DNA of 37,970 nt from Bacteroidales bacterium (GTDB taxonomy: Bacteria; Bacteroidota; Bacteroidia; Bacteroidales; Bacteroidaceae): contig SFEP01000058.1 in assembly GCA_004557185.1 (NCBI GenBank), forward strand, positions 1 to 37,970, given 5' to 3'. Under the pieces are notes generated by a model. It searched no databases. It was not told the origin of the DNA and saw only the letters and a list, made by a program, of their open reading frames with translations. Within the stretch, counting starts at the first letter, position 1. Each line of letters starts with the position of its first letter. Made by a program: the position numbers and the translations under genes. Positions 15,844 through 23,998 of this stretch are shown piece after piece.

Positions 15844-16618
15844 AGCCCACACCGCGCTCCGTCCCACCACCGCCATCGTGTTAGGCACAGGACTGGGACA
15901 TCTGGCCAACGAAATAGAAATAGTGGACGCCATGCCCTATAGCGACATTCCCAACTTTCCCGTGAGCACCGTAGAGGGACACAGCGGCCAGCTCCTCTTC
16001 GGCCGTCTGGGCGGCAAGGACGTGATGGCCATGCAGGGACGCTTTCACTACTACGAAGGCTACGACATGAAGCAGGTGACCTTCCCCATTCGCGTCATGC
16101 ACGAACTGGGCATCAAGAACCTCTTCGTGAGCAACGCCTCGGGCGGCATGAACCCCACATTCCGCATTGGCGACCTCATGCTCATCACCGACCACATCAA
16201 CTTCATGCCCGAGCATCCGCTGCACGGCCCAAACCTGCCCGTAGGTCCTCGCTTCCTTGACATGCACGAAGCCTACGACCACGAGTTTCTGGCCATGGCC
16301 CGCAGCATAGCGCAGGAAAAGGGCATACGCACAGTGGAGGGCGTGTACCTCGCCACGCAAGGACCCACCTACGAAACGCCGGCCGAATATAAGATGTACC
16401 ACATTCTGGGCGGCGACGCCGTGGGCATGAGCACCGTGCCCGAGGTGATTGTGGCCCGCCACTGCGGCATCCGCGTGTTCGGCGTGAGCATCATCACCGA
16501 CCTCGGCGTAGAGGGCCAGATAGTGGAAGTGAGCCACGAAGAGGTGCAGCGCGCCGCCGACGCCGTGCAGCCCCTCATGGCCGACATCTTCCGCGAAATG
16601 GTGAAGCGCATCAGCTAA
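15806..16618 (+). CDS. punA: purine-nucleoside phosphorylase (trimeric type)
   Basis: Splits purine nucleosides with phosphate to base and ribose-1-phosphate for salvage. The 270-residue protein (ATG 15806, MFSKIKETAE) shows GTGLG (27-31), GRFHYYEGY (79-87), NASGGMNP, TQGPTYETPAEY (184-195) and GDAVGMSTVPEVIVARH. The base-binding Glu194 is kept. The position equal to human Asn243 is Asp232 (SIITDLG instead of LITN), as in enzymes that accept 6-aminopurines, so adenosine may also be used. The first 38 nt lie inside lpxK in another frame. A long hairpin follows the stop. Confidence 0.93.
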   Translation: MFSKIKETAEWIKAHTALRPTTAIVLGTGLGHLANEIEIVDAMPYSDIPNFPVSTVEGHSGQLLFGRLGGKDVMAMQGRFHYYEGYDMKQVTFPIRVMHELGIKNLFVSNASGGMNPTFRIGDLMLITDHINFMPEHPLHGPNLPVGPRFLDMHEAYDHEFLAMARSIAQEKGIRTVEGVYLATQGPTYETPAEYKMYHILGGDAVGMSTVPEVIVARHCGIRVFGVSIITDLGVEGQIVEVSHEEVQRAADAVQPLMADIFREMVKRIS

Positions 16619-16622
16619 CCGC

Positions 16623-16687
16623 CACCCCCTTCTTACCACAAAGCCTCCGAAGCACGTGCTCCGGAGGCTTTGTGGCAAGAAGGGGTG
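16623..16687. terminator. long near-perfect hairpin terminator
   Basis: The arms run about 32 nt and meet at GCACGTGC. The left arm includes CCACAAAGCCTCCG, the right its complement CGGAGGCTTTGTGG, extended outward by CCCCTTCTT and AAGAAGGGG. There is one extra C and two mismatches. There is no long T-run. It begins 5 nt after the phosphorylase stop codon and probably ends the sppA-lpxK-punA transcript. Confidence 0.75.
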
Positions 16688-16821
16688 AGAGGCCGTTGGC
16701 ATCAGGCTGAATGGTGGAAACGCCCTATTGAACTGTAGCCTCGAAGGCAACAAGAAAAAAAAGAAAAACAGGCTTTGCCACACGCCCCACTTTTCGGCTT
16801 CGTATAAATGCGCGCTTTTCG

Positions 16822-16829
16822 TACCTTTG
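16822..16829 (+). promoter_or_regulatory. Bacteroidetes -7 box for queA
   Basis: TACCTTTG fits TAnnTTTG and lies 21 nt upstream of the queA ATG. TTCG at 16799-16802, 19 nt upstream, is a weak -33. The leader is too short for a preQ1 riboswitch. Confidence 0.65.
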
Positions 16830-16850
16830 CATTTCCTAAATCACAACTAC

Positions 16851-18086
16851 ATGCTTCACGACGCCCCCCAACATCTGCGCATCGCCGACTACAACTATCC
16901 CCTGCCCGACGAGCGCATTGCCAAATATCCCAAGGCGCAGCGCGACGAGTCGAAACTCCTCATCTACCGTCATGGAGAGGTGAGCGAAGGGTGCTTCTGC
17001 GACCTTCCCTCGCTGGTGCCCGCCGGCGAACTGATGGTTTTCAACAACACGAAGGTCATTCAGGCACGTCTGCATTTTCACAAGGCCACAGGCGCACTCA
17101 TCGAGGTGTTCTGCCTCGAACCGCACACGCCCCACGACTACCAGGTGAACTTTGCCACCACGCACCGTGTGACATGGACATGCCTCATCGGCAACCTGAA
17201 AAAGTGGAAGGAGGGACGCCTGGAACAGCCTGTGCAGGTGGGCCACCGCACGCTGCTGCTCACGGCCGAACGGCTGGGGCTGAGCGGCACGGGGCACGAG
17301 GTAGTGTTCGACTGGGGCGATGACGGCGTAACCTTTGCCGACATTCTCGATGCCATTGGCGAACTGCCCATTCCGCCCTACCTGAACCGCGACACGGAGG
17401 AGGCCGACAAAACCACCTACCAGACGGTTTACAGCAAGGTGAAAGGGTCGGTGGCGGCTCCCACGGCGGGCCTCCACTTCACCCAGCGCGTGCTCGATGC
17501 CCTCGATGCCCGTGGTGTGGAGCGGAATGAAATCACGCTGCACGTGGGGGCCGGCACTTTCAAGCCCGTGAAGAGCGAGGAGATAGGCGGACACACTATG
17601 CATGCCGAGTGGGTGGCTGTGCGCCGCGAGAGTGTGGCTGCACTGCTGGCACATGGCGGTCACTGCACAGCTGTGGGCACCACGTCGGTGCGCACGTTGG
17701 AGAGCCTGTACTACCTCGGCGTACTGGTGCACAGCAACCCGCGACTCGCCCCCGACGACCTGCACGTGCCGCAATGGATGCCCTACGAATATGCTGCCCG
17801 GCACGACGCGAAACTCACCACCTGTGAGGCCTTGCAAGCCGTGCAGCACTACATGGATGCCCACGCGCTTCCCGTGCTGCATGCTTCCACGCAAATCATC
17901 ATTGCGCCGGGCTACGACTACCACATTGTGCGCGCCATCGTCACCAACTTCCACCAGCCGCAGAGCACATTGCTGCTGCTCGTGTCGGCCTTTGTAGGCG
18001 ATGACTGGCGGCGCATCTACCGCTACGCGCTCGACCACGACTTCCGTTTCCTGAGTTACGGCGACAGTTCCATCCTTATTCCTTAA
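16851..18086 (+). CDS. queA: S-adenosylmethionine:tRNA ribosyltransferase-isomerase
   Basis: Transfers and isomerises the ribosyl group of SAM onto preQ1 in tRNA to give epoxyqueuosine at position 34. The 411-residue protein (ATG 16851) is on the long side for the family. Family segments are YPLPDERIAKYPKAQRDESKLL near the N-terminus, LMVFNNTKVIQARL, the hallmark VAAPTAGLHFT, VGAGTFKPVKSEEI, TSVRTLES, and ATNFHQPQSTLLLLVSAF near the end. Earlier in-frame starts would add only a Lys-rich tail read from the promoter. It is followed after 6 nt by the Nudix gene. Confidence 0.96.
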   Translation: MLHDAPQHLRIADYNYPLPDERIAKYPKAQRDESKLLIYRHGEVSEGCFCDLPSLVPAGELMVFNNTKVIQARLHFHKATGALIEVFCLEPHTPHDYQVNFATTHRVTWTCLIGNLKKWKEGRLEQPVQVGHRTLLLTAERLGLSGTGHEVVFDWGDDGVTFADILDAIGELPIPPYLNRDTEEADKTTYQTVYSKVKGSVAAPTAGLHFTQRVLDALDARGVERNEITLHVGAGTFKPVKSEEIGGHTMHAEWVAVRRESVAALLAHGGHCTAVGTTSVRTLESLYYLGVLVHSNPRLAPDDLHVPQWMPYEYAARHDAKLTTCEALQAVQHYMDAHALPVLHASTQIIIAPGYDYHIVRAIVTNFHQPQSTLLLLVSAFVGDDWRRIYRYALDHDFRFLSYGDSSILIP

Positions 18087-18092
18087 TAAAAA

Positions 18093-18596
18093 ATGAAAGA
18101 CAACCAAAACGAGTGGCTGCCGCTGGTGGATGCTGACGGCCACGTGGTGGGCAAGGCCACGCGCGGCGAGTGCCACGGCGGCGCCAAACTGCTACACCCC
18201 GTGGTGCATCTGCATGTGTGGAACTCGCGCGGCGAACTCTACCTGCAGCACCGCCCCGCATGGAAGGACATACAGCCCGACAAATGGGACACGGCCGTAG
18301 GCGGTCACGTAGACTTGGGCGAAGACATAGCCACAGCCCTGCGCCGCGAGGTAAAAGAAGAACTCGGGCTCACTGACTTTGAACCCGAGTTCCTCACCCA
18401 ATATCTGTTTGAAAGCGAACGCGAACGTGAACTGGTGCACGTGTTCCGCACGGTGACCGACGTGCCGCCCGCACCCACGTCCGAACTCGACGGCGGCCGC
18501 TTCTTCACAGTAGCCGAAATTGAAGCCCGCCTTGGTACGGACTTTTTCACGCCCAACTTCGAGGGCGAATGGCGCCGTCTACAGGCGCTTGCCTGA
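18093..18596 (+). CDS. Nudix hydrolase (YfcD/IPP-isomerase-like subgroup)
   Basis: A 167-residue protein with a complete Nudix box at 71-93: GHVDLGED then LRREVKEELGL, fitting GX5EX7REUXEEXGU. The residues around the box (HPVVHLHVWNSRGELYLQHRP, WDTAVGGHVD) resemble the YfcD and isopentenyl-diphosphate isomerase branch, but substrate cannot be read from sequence. It starts 6 nt after queA. Its 3' end faces the TPR gene across a 40-bp gap with no clear terminator, so the two transcripts may overlap. Confidence 0.9.
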   Translation: MKDNQNEWLPLVDADGHVVGKATRGECHGGAKLLHPVVHLHVWNSRGELYLQHRPAWKDIQPDKWDTAVGGHVDLGEDIATALRREVKEELGLTDFEPEFLTQYLFESERERELVHVFRTVTDVPPAPTSELDGGRFFTVAEIEARLGTDFFTPNFEGEWRRLQALA

Positions 18597-18636
18597 GGGT
18601 CCGTTCGGCAAAGGGATTTGATGCCTGCGCTGCCCG

Positions 18637-19587
18637 TTAGAATCCGTAGGGGTTCATCTGGCGGTAGCGGGCATTCATTTCGTTCTCCACGTTTGTGTAG
18701 GAGCCGTCAATCTCCGCGGCCTTTTCGGGTGCCAGCGTGAGGGCCTGCTTCAGGTCTTCGGCCGCGCCCGCCTCATCCTTCAGGTGGTGCTTCACGCCGC
18801 CGCGAGCCTTGTAGGCCGCCGCAAAGCCGGGCTGCAGGTCGATGGCCTCGTCGTAGAGCGCCAGCGCCTTGTCCCACTGCGTGGCCTGCTCGTAGAGTGC
18901 GCCCAGCAGGAGCACTGCCTCCTGCGCAAAGGGGTTCTGGGCACGCACGGCCTCGCAGTCGGCCACGGCCTCGTCGGTGCGTCCCAGTGCGGCGCAGGTT
19001 TGTGCATGCAGCATGCGGTAGGTTTCCTCCTCGGGTTCGAGAGCCACGAGCTCCTCGGCATCGGCCAGCACCTCGGCGTGCTGCCCCATGTTCTGCAGCA
19101 CACGGGCACGAAGCAAACGTGCTTGGGCAAAATCCTCCTTCAGCGCAAGGCACTGCGTGAGGCAAGCAATGGCCGCGAGGTCGTTGCCCAGTCCGTGCTC
19201 AGCCTCGCCGCAGCAGTAGAGCACTGCGGGCTCGTCGGGCTGCAGCGCCTTCATGCGTTCGCACGTTTGCTGCTCGCCGGCATAGTCACCCGTCTCGCCC
19301 TGCGCCTGTGCCATCAGCAGGAGGGCGTGCAGGTTGTCGGGCTCGTCGCGCAGATAAGCCTCGAGCAGCGGCAGGGCAGCCTCGAAGCGCCGCTGACGCA
19401 GATACACCTCGGCCAGCAGAGCCGTGACGCGGCTGTCGGAGCGCAGGGCGCGGGCCGCCACGAGGCATTTCTCGGCATAGGGCAGTTCGCCCATCTGCAT
19501 GGCGCGTACACCGTCGTCGCGCAGGGTTTCAAACTTGCATTCGTCGCTCGGCTGTCCCGAGCCAAAGAGTGAGGAAAAGAGTCCCAT
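18637..19587 (-). CDS. tetratricopeptide-repeat protein
   Basis: A 316-residue protein made almost wholly of TPR helices, perhaps seven or eight repeats between about 20 and 290. Examples are AALPLLEAYLRDEPDNLHALLLMAQ and KALALYDEAIDLQPGFAAAYKARG. No signal peptide is seen; the start MGLFSSLFGSG is short and only weakly hydrophobic, so it is probably cytoplasmic or loosely membrane-associated. TPRs make protein-protein scaffolds; the partner is unknown. The tail (TNVENEMNARYRQMNPYGF) is outside the repeats. It is transcribed against its neighbours. Confidence 0.88.
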   Translation of the reverse strand: MGLFSSLFGSGQPSDECKFETLRDDGVRAMQMGELPYAEKCLVAARALRSDSRVTALLAEVYLRQRRFEAALPLLEAYLRDEPDNLHALLLMAQAQGETGDYAGEQQTCERMKALQPDEPAVLYCCGEAEHGLGNDLAAIACLTQCLALKEDFAQARLLRARVLQNMGQHAEVLADAEELVALEPEEETYRMLHAQTCAALGRTDEAVADCEAVRAQNPFAQEAVLLLGALYEQATQWDKALALYDEAIDLQPGFAAAYKARGGVKHHLKDEAGAAEDLKQALTLAPEKAAEIDGSYTNVENEMNARYRQMNPYGF

Positions 19588-19717
19588 AGTGAGTTGGTCG
19601 TAAATAGTGGCAGTTCAGTAGAAAAAATAGCAGCAGAAAGGCAGAAAGCCAAACGCTTCCCATCGCGGCAGCCATCCCGCGGCTTGCATGCGAGGAGGAT
19701 GTGACGCGACAGGCATG

Positions 19718-19725
19718 CAAAAATA
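19718..19725 (-). promoter_or_regulatory. Bacteroidetes -7 box for the TPR gene
   Basis: On the minus strand this reads TATTTTTG, a match to TAnnTTTG, 130 nt before the TPR start. TTGG 19 nt further upstream (19748-19745) is a possible -33. Confidence 0.55.
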
Positions 19726-19790
19726 GCACGGAAATGCATGATGGCCAAGGCTGCGCCTGCATTTATCCTGCCCCTTTCCCCTACGAAGCC

Positions 19791-19811
19791 GCCCTATATA
19801 TATAAGGAAGC
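19791..19811. promoter_or_regulatory. AT-rich palindrome, copy 3
   Basis: GCCCTATATATATAAGGAAG sits between the two divergent promoters. The core CCTATATATATAAGG has the same symmetry as the other copies, here with one T fewer on the left. Confidence 0.45.
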
Positions 19812-19870
19812 AAAGCGAAGCCAGGCGGCCATTTCACTTGCACTACGGGTGTTACCTAAGGCATTTTTCT

Positions 19871-19878
19871 TACCTTTG
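19871..19878 (+). promoter_or_regulatory. Bacteroidetes -7 box for the 19993-21822 genes
   Basis: TACCTTTG fits TAnnTTTG, 115 nt upstream of the ATG at 19993. No good -33 is visible. Confidence 0.55.
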
Positions 19879-19992
19879 CGCAGCGGAGCGCCACGCCCCG
19901 AGCACGAGCCACCCTGCGTTTCCGCCACGCCACACGGGCAGCCCGCTGAGCTGTGCGGGGCAACGACATGCAGCATACAATACCCCAACCAC

Positions 19993-20265
19993 ATGTTTGA
20001 CGAAAAAGCCGAATTTATGGATGCGCTGGCCGCCTACGTAGGCGACATGCTGGAGCGCGACGGACTGGCCGACGAGCCGGGCACCGCTGCCCTGCGCATT
20101 GTGGACGCCCGCAACCACCTGTTTGCTCCCGCGGGGCGGCACACCACCGACGAGGAGGAGGGCATCTACGCCCTGCGCGACCTTTGCCGCCTCGACGAGG
20201 ATACGCTGCGGCACGTGCCCAACCGTCGCAAACTGGCGGCGTTGGCGCACGACATCTTCGGCTAA
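19993..20265 (+). CDS. small acidic protein of unknown function
   Basis: A 90-residue frame (MFDEKAEFMDALAAYVGDML...) with the same G/C-rich third-position habit as the neighbours and a promoter-like box 115 nt upstream. It looks helical and acidic, with no Cys, no signal peptide and no motif I recognise. The ending (RRKLAALAHDIFG) is amphipathic. It is followed after 43 nt by the thioesterase gene and then aroB, so the three may be co-transcribed. I chose the ATG at 19993 because residues before it are read from promoter sequence. It is probably real, but without homologues to inspect this is not certain. Confidence 0.55.
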   Translation: MFDEKAEFMDALAAYVGDMLERDGLADEPGTAALRIVDARNHLFAPAGRHTTDEEEGIYALRDLCRLDEDTLRHVPNRRKLAALAHDIFG

Positions 20266-20308
20266 GCACGCGGCCTCAGCTTCAACCACCTTGAATGAAA
20301 AGAACCCT

Positions 20309-20752
20309 ATGGACGAACCTAAAGAAACTCCTGTGTACAAACACAGCATGCCTGTGCAGATACGCTTTAACGACGTTGACCAGTATGGGCACGTCAACAA
20401 CAACGCTTACTTTGCCTACTACGACCTGGGCAAGCAGGACTACCTGATGCATGTGCTGCGAGTGAACTACCGCACGTCGGAGGTGGTGCCCGTGATTGCC
20501 AACATCAACGCCGACTTCATCATCCCCCTCTTTCATGGCGACGACATTGTGGTGGAAACCCGCGTGTCGCACTTGGGGCACAAAAGTTTCACGCTCCAGC
20601 AGCGCGCCATCAACCGCGCCACGGGGCTCGAGGTGTGCCGCTGCGCCACGGTGATGGTGTGCTTCAACCAGCGCACCAAGCAGAGCGCCGACATCCCCGC
20701 CGAGTTCCGCCAAGCCATCGAGGCTTTCGAGGGCATAGCAAGCCAATCATAG
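20309..20752 (+). CDS. acyl-CoA thioesterase, 4-hydroxybenzoyl-CoA thioesterase-like hotdog fold
   Basis: A 147-residue hotdog-fold protein of the YbgC/FadM type that would hydrolyse acyl-CoA thioesters. The signature IRFNDVDQYGHVNNNAYFAYYD (about 17-38) contains the catalytic Asp of the D-x-D-x-x-G-H-V-N pattern. The following strand region FHGDDIVVETRVSHLGHKSFTLQQRA is the central helix-sheet part. The C-terminus is a short helical tail. The start is ATG 20309, where the fold begins. It sits between a small unknown gene and aroB (23 nt gap). Substrate unknown. Confidence 0.9.
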   Translation: MDEPKETPVYKHSMPVQIRFNDVDQYGHVNNNAYFAYYDLGKQDYLMHVLRVNYRTSEVVPVIANINADFIIPLFHGDDIVVETRVSHLGHKSFTLQQRAINRATGLEVCRCATVMVCFNQRTKQSADIPAEFRQAIEAFEGIASQS

Positions 20753-20775
20753 CACACCACCACACTCCCCACGCC

Positions 20776-21822
20776 ATGCAGCAAATTCTTTTCACCTCAC
20801 CCTGCCAGCCCGACGTGCTGCGCCTGTGCCGCGAGAGCAGGGCCGACCGCATCTTCCTGCTCACCGACGAAACCACACACCGCCTGTGCCGCCCCCTGCT
20901 GGCATCGTGCCTCGACGAACTCGGGGTTACCGACATCGTCATACCTCCCACCGACGAGCACAAGCACATCGGCACGCTGCAGCAGGTGTGGCACGCCTTG
21001 AGCCAGGGCGGCGCCTCGCGCCACAGCATGCTGGTGAACCTGGGCGGCGGCATGGTGACAGACCTGGGCGGTTTTGCCGCGGCCACCTTCAAGCGCGGCA
21101 TACGCTTTCTGCACGTGCCCACCACGCTGCTGAGCATGGTCGACGCGGCGGTGGGAGGCAAAACGGGCATCAATTTCGAGGGGTTGAAAAATGAAATCGG
21201 CGCCTTTGCCGAGAGCGACGCGGTGTGCATCGACACCGCCTTCCTGCAAACCCTCGACAGCGAAAACCTGCGTTCGGGCTACGCCGAAATGCTGAAGCAC
21301 GCCCTGCTGAGCGACGAGGCCATGTGGGCCGAGCACGTGGCCTTCGACCTCGCCCAGCCCAACTACACGGCCCTGCAGCACATGGTGCGGCAAAGCATTG
21401 AGGTGAAGCGCCGCATTGTGCAGGAGGACCCGCACGAACACGGTCTGCGCAAGGCGCTGAACCTGGGGCACACCGTGGGGCACGCATTCGAGAGTCTGGC
21501 GCTGGAGCGGCACACACCCGTGCTCCACGGCTACGCGGTGGCGTGGGGCTTGGTGTGCGAACTCTACCTCAGCGCCGCGCTCACGGGTTTTCCCACCACG
21601 CAGATGCGCCAGACGGTGGCCTTCATTCGCCACACCTACGGCCCCTTTGCCTTCAGTTGCAAGGACTACGACGCCCTGCACGCACTCATGCTGCACGACA
21701 AGAAGAATGTGAGCGGCACCATACGCTTCACGCTGCTCGGCGGCATAGGGCAGGTGCAACTCGACCAGCAAGTGCCGCGCACCCTGCTCGACGAAGCCTT
21801 CGACTTTCTGCGTGAGGGCTGA
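20776..21822 (+). CDS. aroB: 3-dehydroquinate synthase
   Basis: Second step of the shikimate pathway: converts DAHP to 3-dehydroquinate using NAD and a divalent metal. The 348-residue protein carries the NAD loop GGGMVTDLGGF (90-100), HVPTTLLSMVDAAVGGKTG (113-131), the metal and substrate segment LRSGYAEMLKHALL, and the histidine motif NLGHTVGHAFE. The start is ATG 20776 (MQQILFTSP), 23 nt after the thioesterase; the frame opens upstream only in out-of-frame thioesterase sequence. An AT-rich palindrome begins 9 nt after its stop. Confidence 0.96.
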   Translation: MQQILFTSPCQPDVLRLCRESRADRIFLLTDETTHRLCRPLLASCLDELGVTDIVIPPTDEHKHIGTLQQVWHALSQGGASRHSMLVNLGGGMVTDLGGFAAATFKRGIRFLHVPTTLLSMVDAAVGGKTGINFEGLKNEIGAFAESDAVCIDTAFLQTLDSENLRSGYAEMLKHALLSDEAMWAEHVAFDLAQPNYTALQHMVRQSIEVKRRIVQEDPHEHGLRKALNLGHTVGHAFESLALERHTPVLHGYAVAWGLVCELYLSAALTGFPTTQMRQTVAFIRHTYGPFAFSCKDYDALHALMLHDKKNVSGTIRFTLLGGIGQVQLDQQVPRTLLDEAFDFLREG

Positions 21823-21830
21823 ACGGCGCA

Positions 21831-21853
21831 TACCTTATTATATATAAAGGAGA
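21831..21853. promoter_or_regulatory. AT-rich palindrome, copy 4
   Basis: CCTTATTATATATAAAGG (21833-21850) with flanking TA and AG. It ends about 20 nt before the start of the flavinylated membrane protein gene, so it would lie in that gene's leader or core promoter. Confidence 0.45.
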
Positions 21854-21874
21854 ATATCTTCAAAAGAAAAACGG

Positions 21875-23131
21875 ATGAACCGACTCTTGCAAACGCTCTC
21901 GCAAATGCTCTCGCTGCTCGTGGTGTGCCTCATGCTGTGCGCCGCCGCTGCTTGGACGGGGCATCTGCTGGGCCACGAAATCGGAGCCGAAGCCAAGGCC
22001 GGCGCACCTGCCTCGCCGACGCAGGCGGCCACGGTGCCCGCCGATGTGCTGGCAGCGCTCTCGCTGCAAGGCGCCAGCGTGGAGCAGCACGACTCCGCCG
22101 TGTGGACCGTGCGGCACGCCGACGGCACGCCGGGCGGCGAAATCGTGACGAGCGCGCCCTTTGCCAAGCACGTCGAGGGCTTTGCTGGTCCCACACCCGT
22201 CTTCATTCACCTCACCCCCGAGGGCAAGGTGGCCGCCATTGCCGTGGGCGAGAATGCTGAGTCGCCCGACTTCCTGGCGCGCGCCGTGCAGGGCACCCTG
22301 CCCCACTGGCGCGGCCTCACGCCTGCCGAGGGCGCGGCGCTGCAAGTCGATGCCGTGAGCGGCGCTACCTACTCGAGCGCGTCGCTCATCACCCATGTGC
22401 GGCAAGCGCTGGCCGCCTACGCCGCCACGCGCACCACCACCTTGCAGGCGCCGGCCATAGGTTGGCTGCACACAGGGCTCGTGGCACTGGTGCTGGCTCT
22501 GGGCGTGGCAGCGCGCCTGCTCCTGAAGCGGCACCGCGCGGTGCGCCTGCTGGTGTGGGCGCTCAACGTGGGCGTCACCGGCTTTTGGTGCGGGCAGTTC
22601 CTCTCGCTCAGCATGCTGCGCGGCTGGGCGGCCTACGGTGTCGACCCCCTGCTGGCGCTTCCCGCCGTACTCATGCTGCTCGTAAGCGTGTGCATGCCCC
22701 TTTTCAGGCAGAAGCAGCACTACTGCACCTGGATTTGCCCCTATGGCAGTGCGCAGTCGCTCCTTGCAGCCCTGCCCACCCCCAAGGTGCAAGTGTCGGC
22801 CCGCATAGCCCGCATCATGGGGCAGGTGCGTCAGGGTGTGCTCATGCTGCTGCTCTTCACGCTGTGGATGGGCACGGGAGCCTGGCTGCTCGACTACGAA
22901 CCCTTCACGGCCTTCACCCCCTCGGTGGCCGCCCCCGCCGTACTGGTGTTGGCGGGCACGTTTGCCCTGGCCAGCCTCTTTGTGCCCCATCTGTGGTGCC
23001 GCAGCCTGTGCCCGCTGGGCGCGCTGCTCCAGTTGGCCGAACACGACACGCCAGGGCTCTACGACGCCCTGCGCAAGCCCCACGCCGGCAGGCAGCCGTC
23101 GGGGCAGGCGCCGGCTTCACACAAGCCATAA
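21875..23131 (+). CDS. NosR/NirI-like membrane protein with FMN-binding domain and CxxxCP motifs
   Basis: A 418-residue polytopic membrane redox protein. An N-terminal membrane segment (about 12-28) precedes an extracytoplasmic FMN-binding domain (about 50-185) ending in DAVSGATYSS. Thr165 of SGAT is where ApbE would attach FMN covalently. About five more membrane segments follow. They carry two four-residue-spaced cysteine pairs, YCTWICPYGSAQ (Cys284, Cys288) and WCRSLCPLGA (Cys375, Cys379), the twin CxxxCP motif of NosR/NirI/NapH-type proteins. No soluble ferredoxin domain follows. It likely moves electrons across the membrane to an outer acceptor. The next gene, 18 nt on, is a membrane-anchored nitroreductase, the probable partner. 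Confidence 0.88.
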   Translation: MNRLLQTLSQMLSLLVVCLMLCAAAAWTGHLLGHEIGAEAKAGAPASPTQAATVPADVLAALSLQGASVEQHDSAVWTVRHADGTPGGEIVTSAPFAKHVEGFAGPTPVFIHLTPEGKVAAIAVGENAESPDFLARAVQGTLPHWRGLTPAEGAALQVDAVSGATYSSASLITHVRQALAAYAATRTTTLQAPAIGWLHTGLVALVLALGVAARLLLKRHRAVRLLVWALNVGVTGFWCGQFLSLSMLRGWAAYGVDPLLALPAVLMLLVSVCMPLFRQKQHYCTWICPYGSAQSLLAALPTPKVQVSARIARIMGQVRQGVLMLLLFTLWMGTGAWLLDYEPFTAFTPSVAAPAVLVLAGTFALASLFVPHLWCRSLCPLGALLQLAEHDTPGLYDALRKPHAGRQPSGQAPASHKP

Positions 23132-23149
23132 CCAAGCCTCTTTCAACCT

Positions 23150-23785
23150 ATGAACAAGTATAAAATCGTATCTATAGTACTCTCCGTTGCCCTGCTGGTC
23201 CATATCGTGCGACTGGCGTGGGTATTTGTCGCACCCAGCAGCGGCGACGGAGTTTCTTCAGCCTCCCAGACTGTGCTGCACAACATACTGCAACGCAAAA
23301 GTGTGCGCGCCTACACCGACCGCGCCGTGAGCCACGAGCAGCTCGACACGCTCATACGCGCTGCCATGGCGGCTCCCACAGGGCGCGACATGCGGCCCTG
23401 GCACTTCATCGTGCTCGAGGGGCGCCACCAGCTGAGCCCACTGGCCGAACAGCTGCCTTATGCCAAAATGCTGGCCGAGGCGCAGGCCGCGGTGGTGGTG
23501 TGCGGCGACATGAGCGTGACCGACAAGGAGGGCAACCCCTCGCGCAACTGGACCTTCGACTGCTCAGCCGCCACCGAAAACCTGCTGCTGCAAGCCGAGG
23601 CCATGGGACTGGGCGCCGTGTGGACGGGCGTATATCCCTACGACGAACGCATCGAGGCTGTGAAGCAGGCTCTCCACCTACCCGACCACCTCATTCCGCT
23701 CAACGTCATTCCCATAGGCTACCCCAAGGGCGACCCGCAGCCCAAGGACAAATACGACCCCACCAAGGTGGAGTACAGAAACTGA
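23150..23785 (+). CDS. membrane-anchored nitroreductase-family flavoprotein
   Basis: A 211-residue FMN oxidoreductase of the nitroreductase fold. A single hydrophobic segment at about 5-28 should anchor or export it. The domain then opens with the FMN-phosphate motif RKSVRAYTDR. Next come the AAPTGRDMRPWHFIVLEG segment and the second FMN-binding region ATENLLLQAEAMGLGAVWTGVYP, and it closes with the family ending VIPIGYPKGDPQPKDKYD. Soluble family members use NAD(P)H; an exported one could not, so electrons could come from the NosR-like protein encoded 18 nt upstream. That link is inference. A weak GCC-GGC hairpin with seven T lies near 23857-23877. Confidence 0.88.
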   Translation: MNKYKIVSIVLSVALLVHIVRLAWVFVAPSSGDGVSSASQTVLHNILQRKSVRAYTDRAVSHEQLDTLIRAAMAAPTGRDMRPWHFIVLEGRHQLSPLAEQLPYAKMLAEAQAAVVVCGDMSVTDKEGNPSRNWTFDCSAATENLLLQAEAMGLGAVWTGVYPYDERIEAVKQALHLPDHLIPLNVIPIGYPKGDPQPKDKYDPTKVEYRN

Positions 23786-23908
23786 AGGCTCCCTCGTTAG
23801 GGTAGGAAAATGCCATGCCGACTTGCCTATCCATGCACATCAAGACAGGCAGTGTGCCGTATTTGGCTTTTTTTGAAGGGTTTGTTGCTCCGTGTTGCAC
23901 ATACTTCG

Positions 23909-23916
23909 TAATTTTG
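23909..23916 (+). promoter_or_regulatory. Bacteroidetes -7 box for fabI
   Basis: TAATTTTG fits TAnnTTTG, 82 nt before the fabI start. A TTG core at 23885-23887 is 21 nt upstream. Confidence 0.6.
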
Positions 23917-23998
23917 CGCATCATTTTTACAGAAGAACAGCGCCCACCACATCCTGCCGCGGGCAGGCGGTGCGCACAACGCATTTTAATAAAACGAC

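Larger units (their letters stand above)
19588..19992. other. divergent intergenic region with facing promoters
   Basis: No supported gene lies between the TPR gene (-) and the small gene at 19993 (+). An in-frame extension upstream of 19993 exists but runs through the promoter and the AT-rich palindrome. The region holds one candidate promoter per strand and one AT-rich palindrome. Confidence 0.55.

Noticed and set aside
16688..16850. preQ1 riboswitch before queA
   Set aside because: The promoter box is only 21 nt from the start codon, and no preQ1-type pseudoknot sequence is seen.
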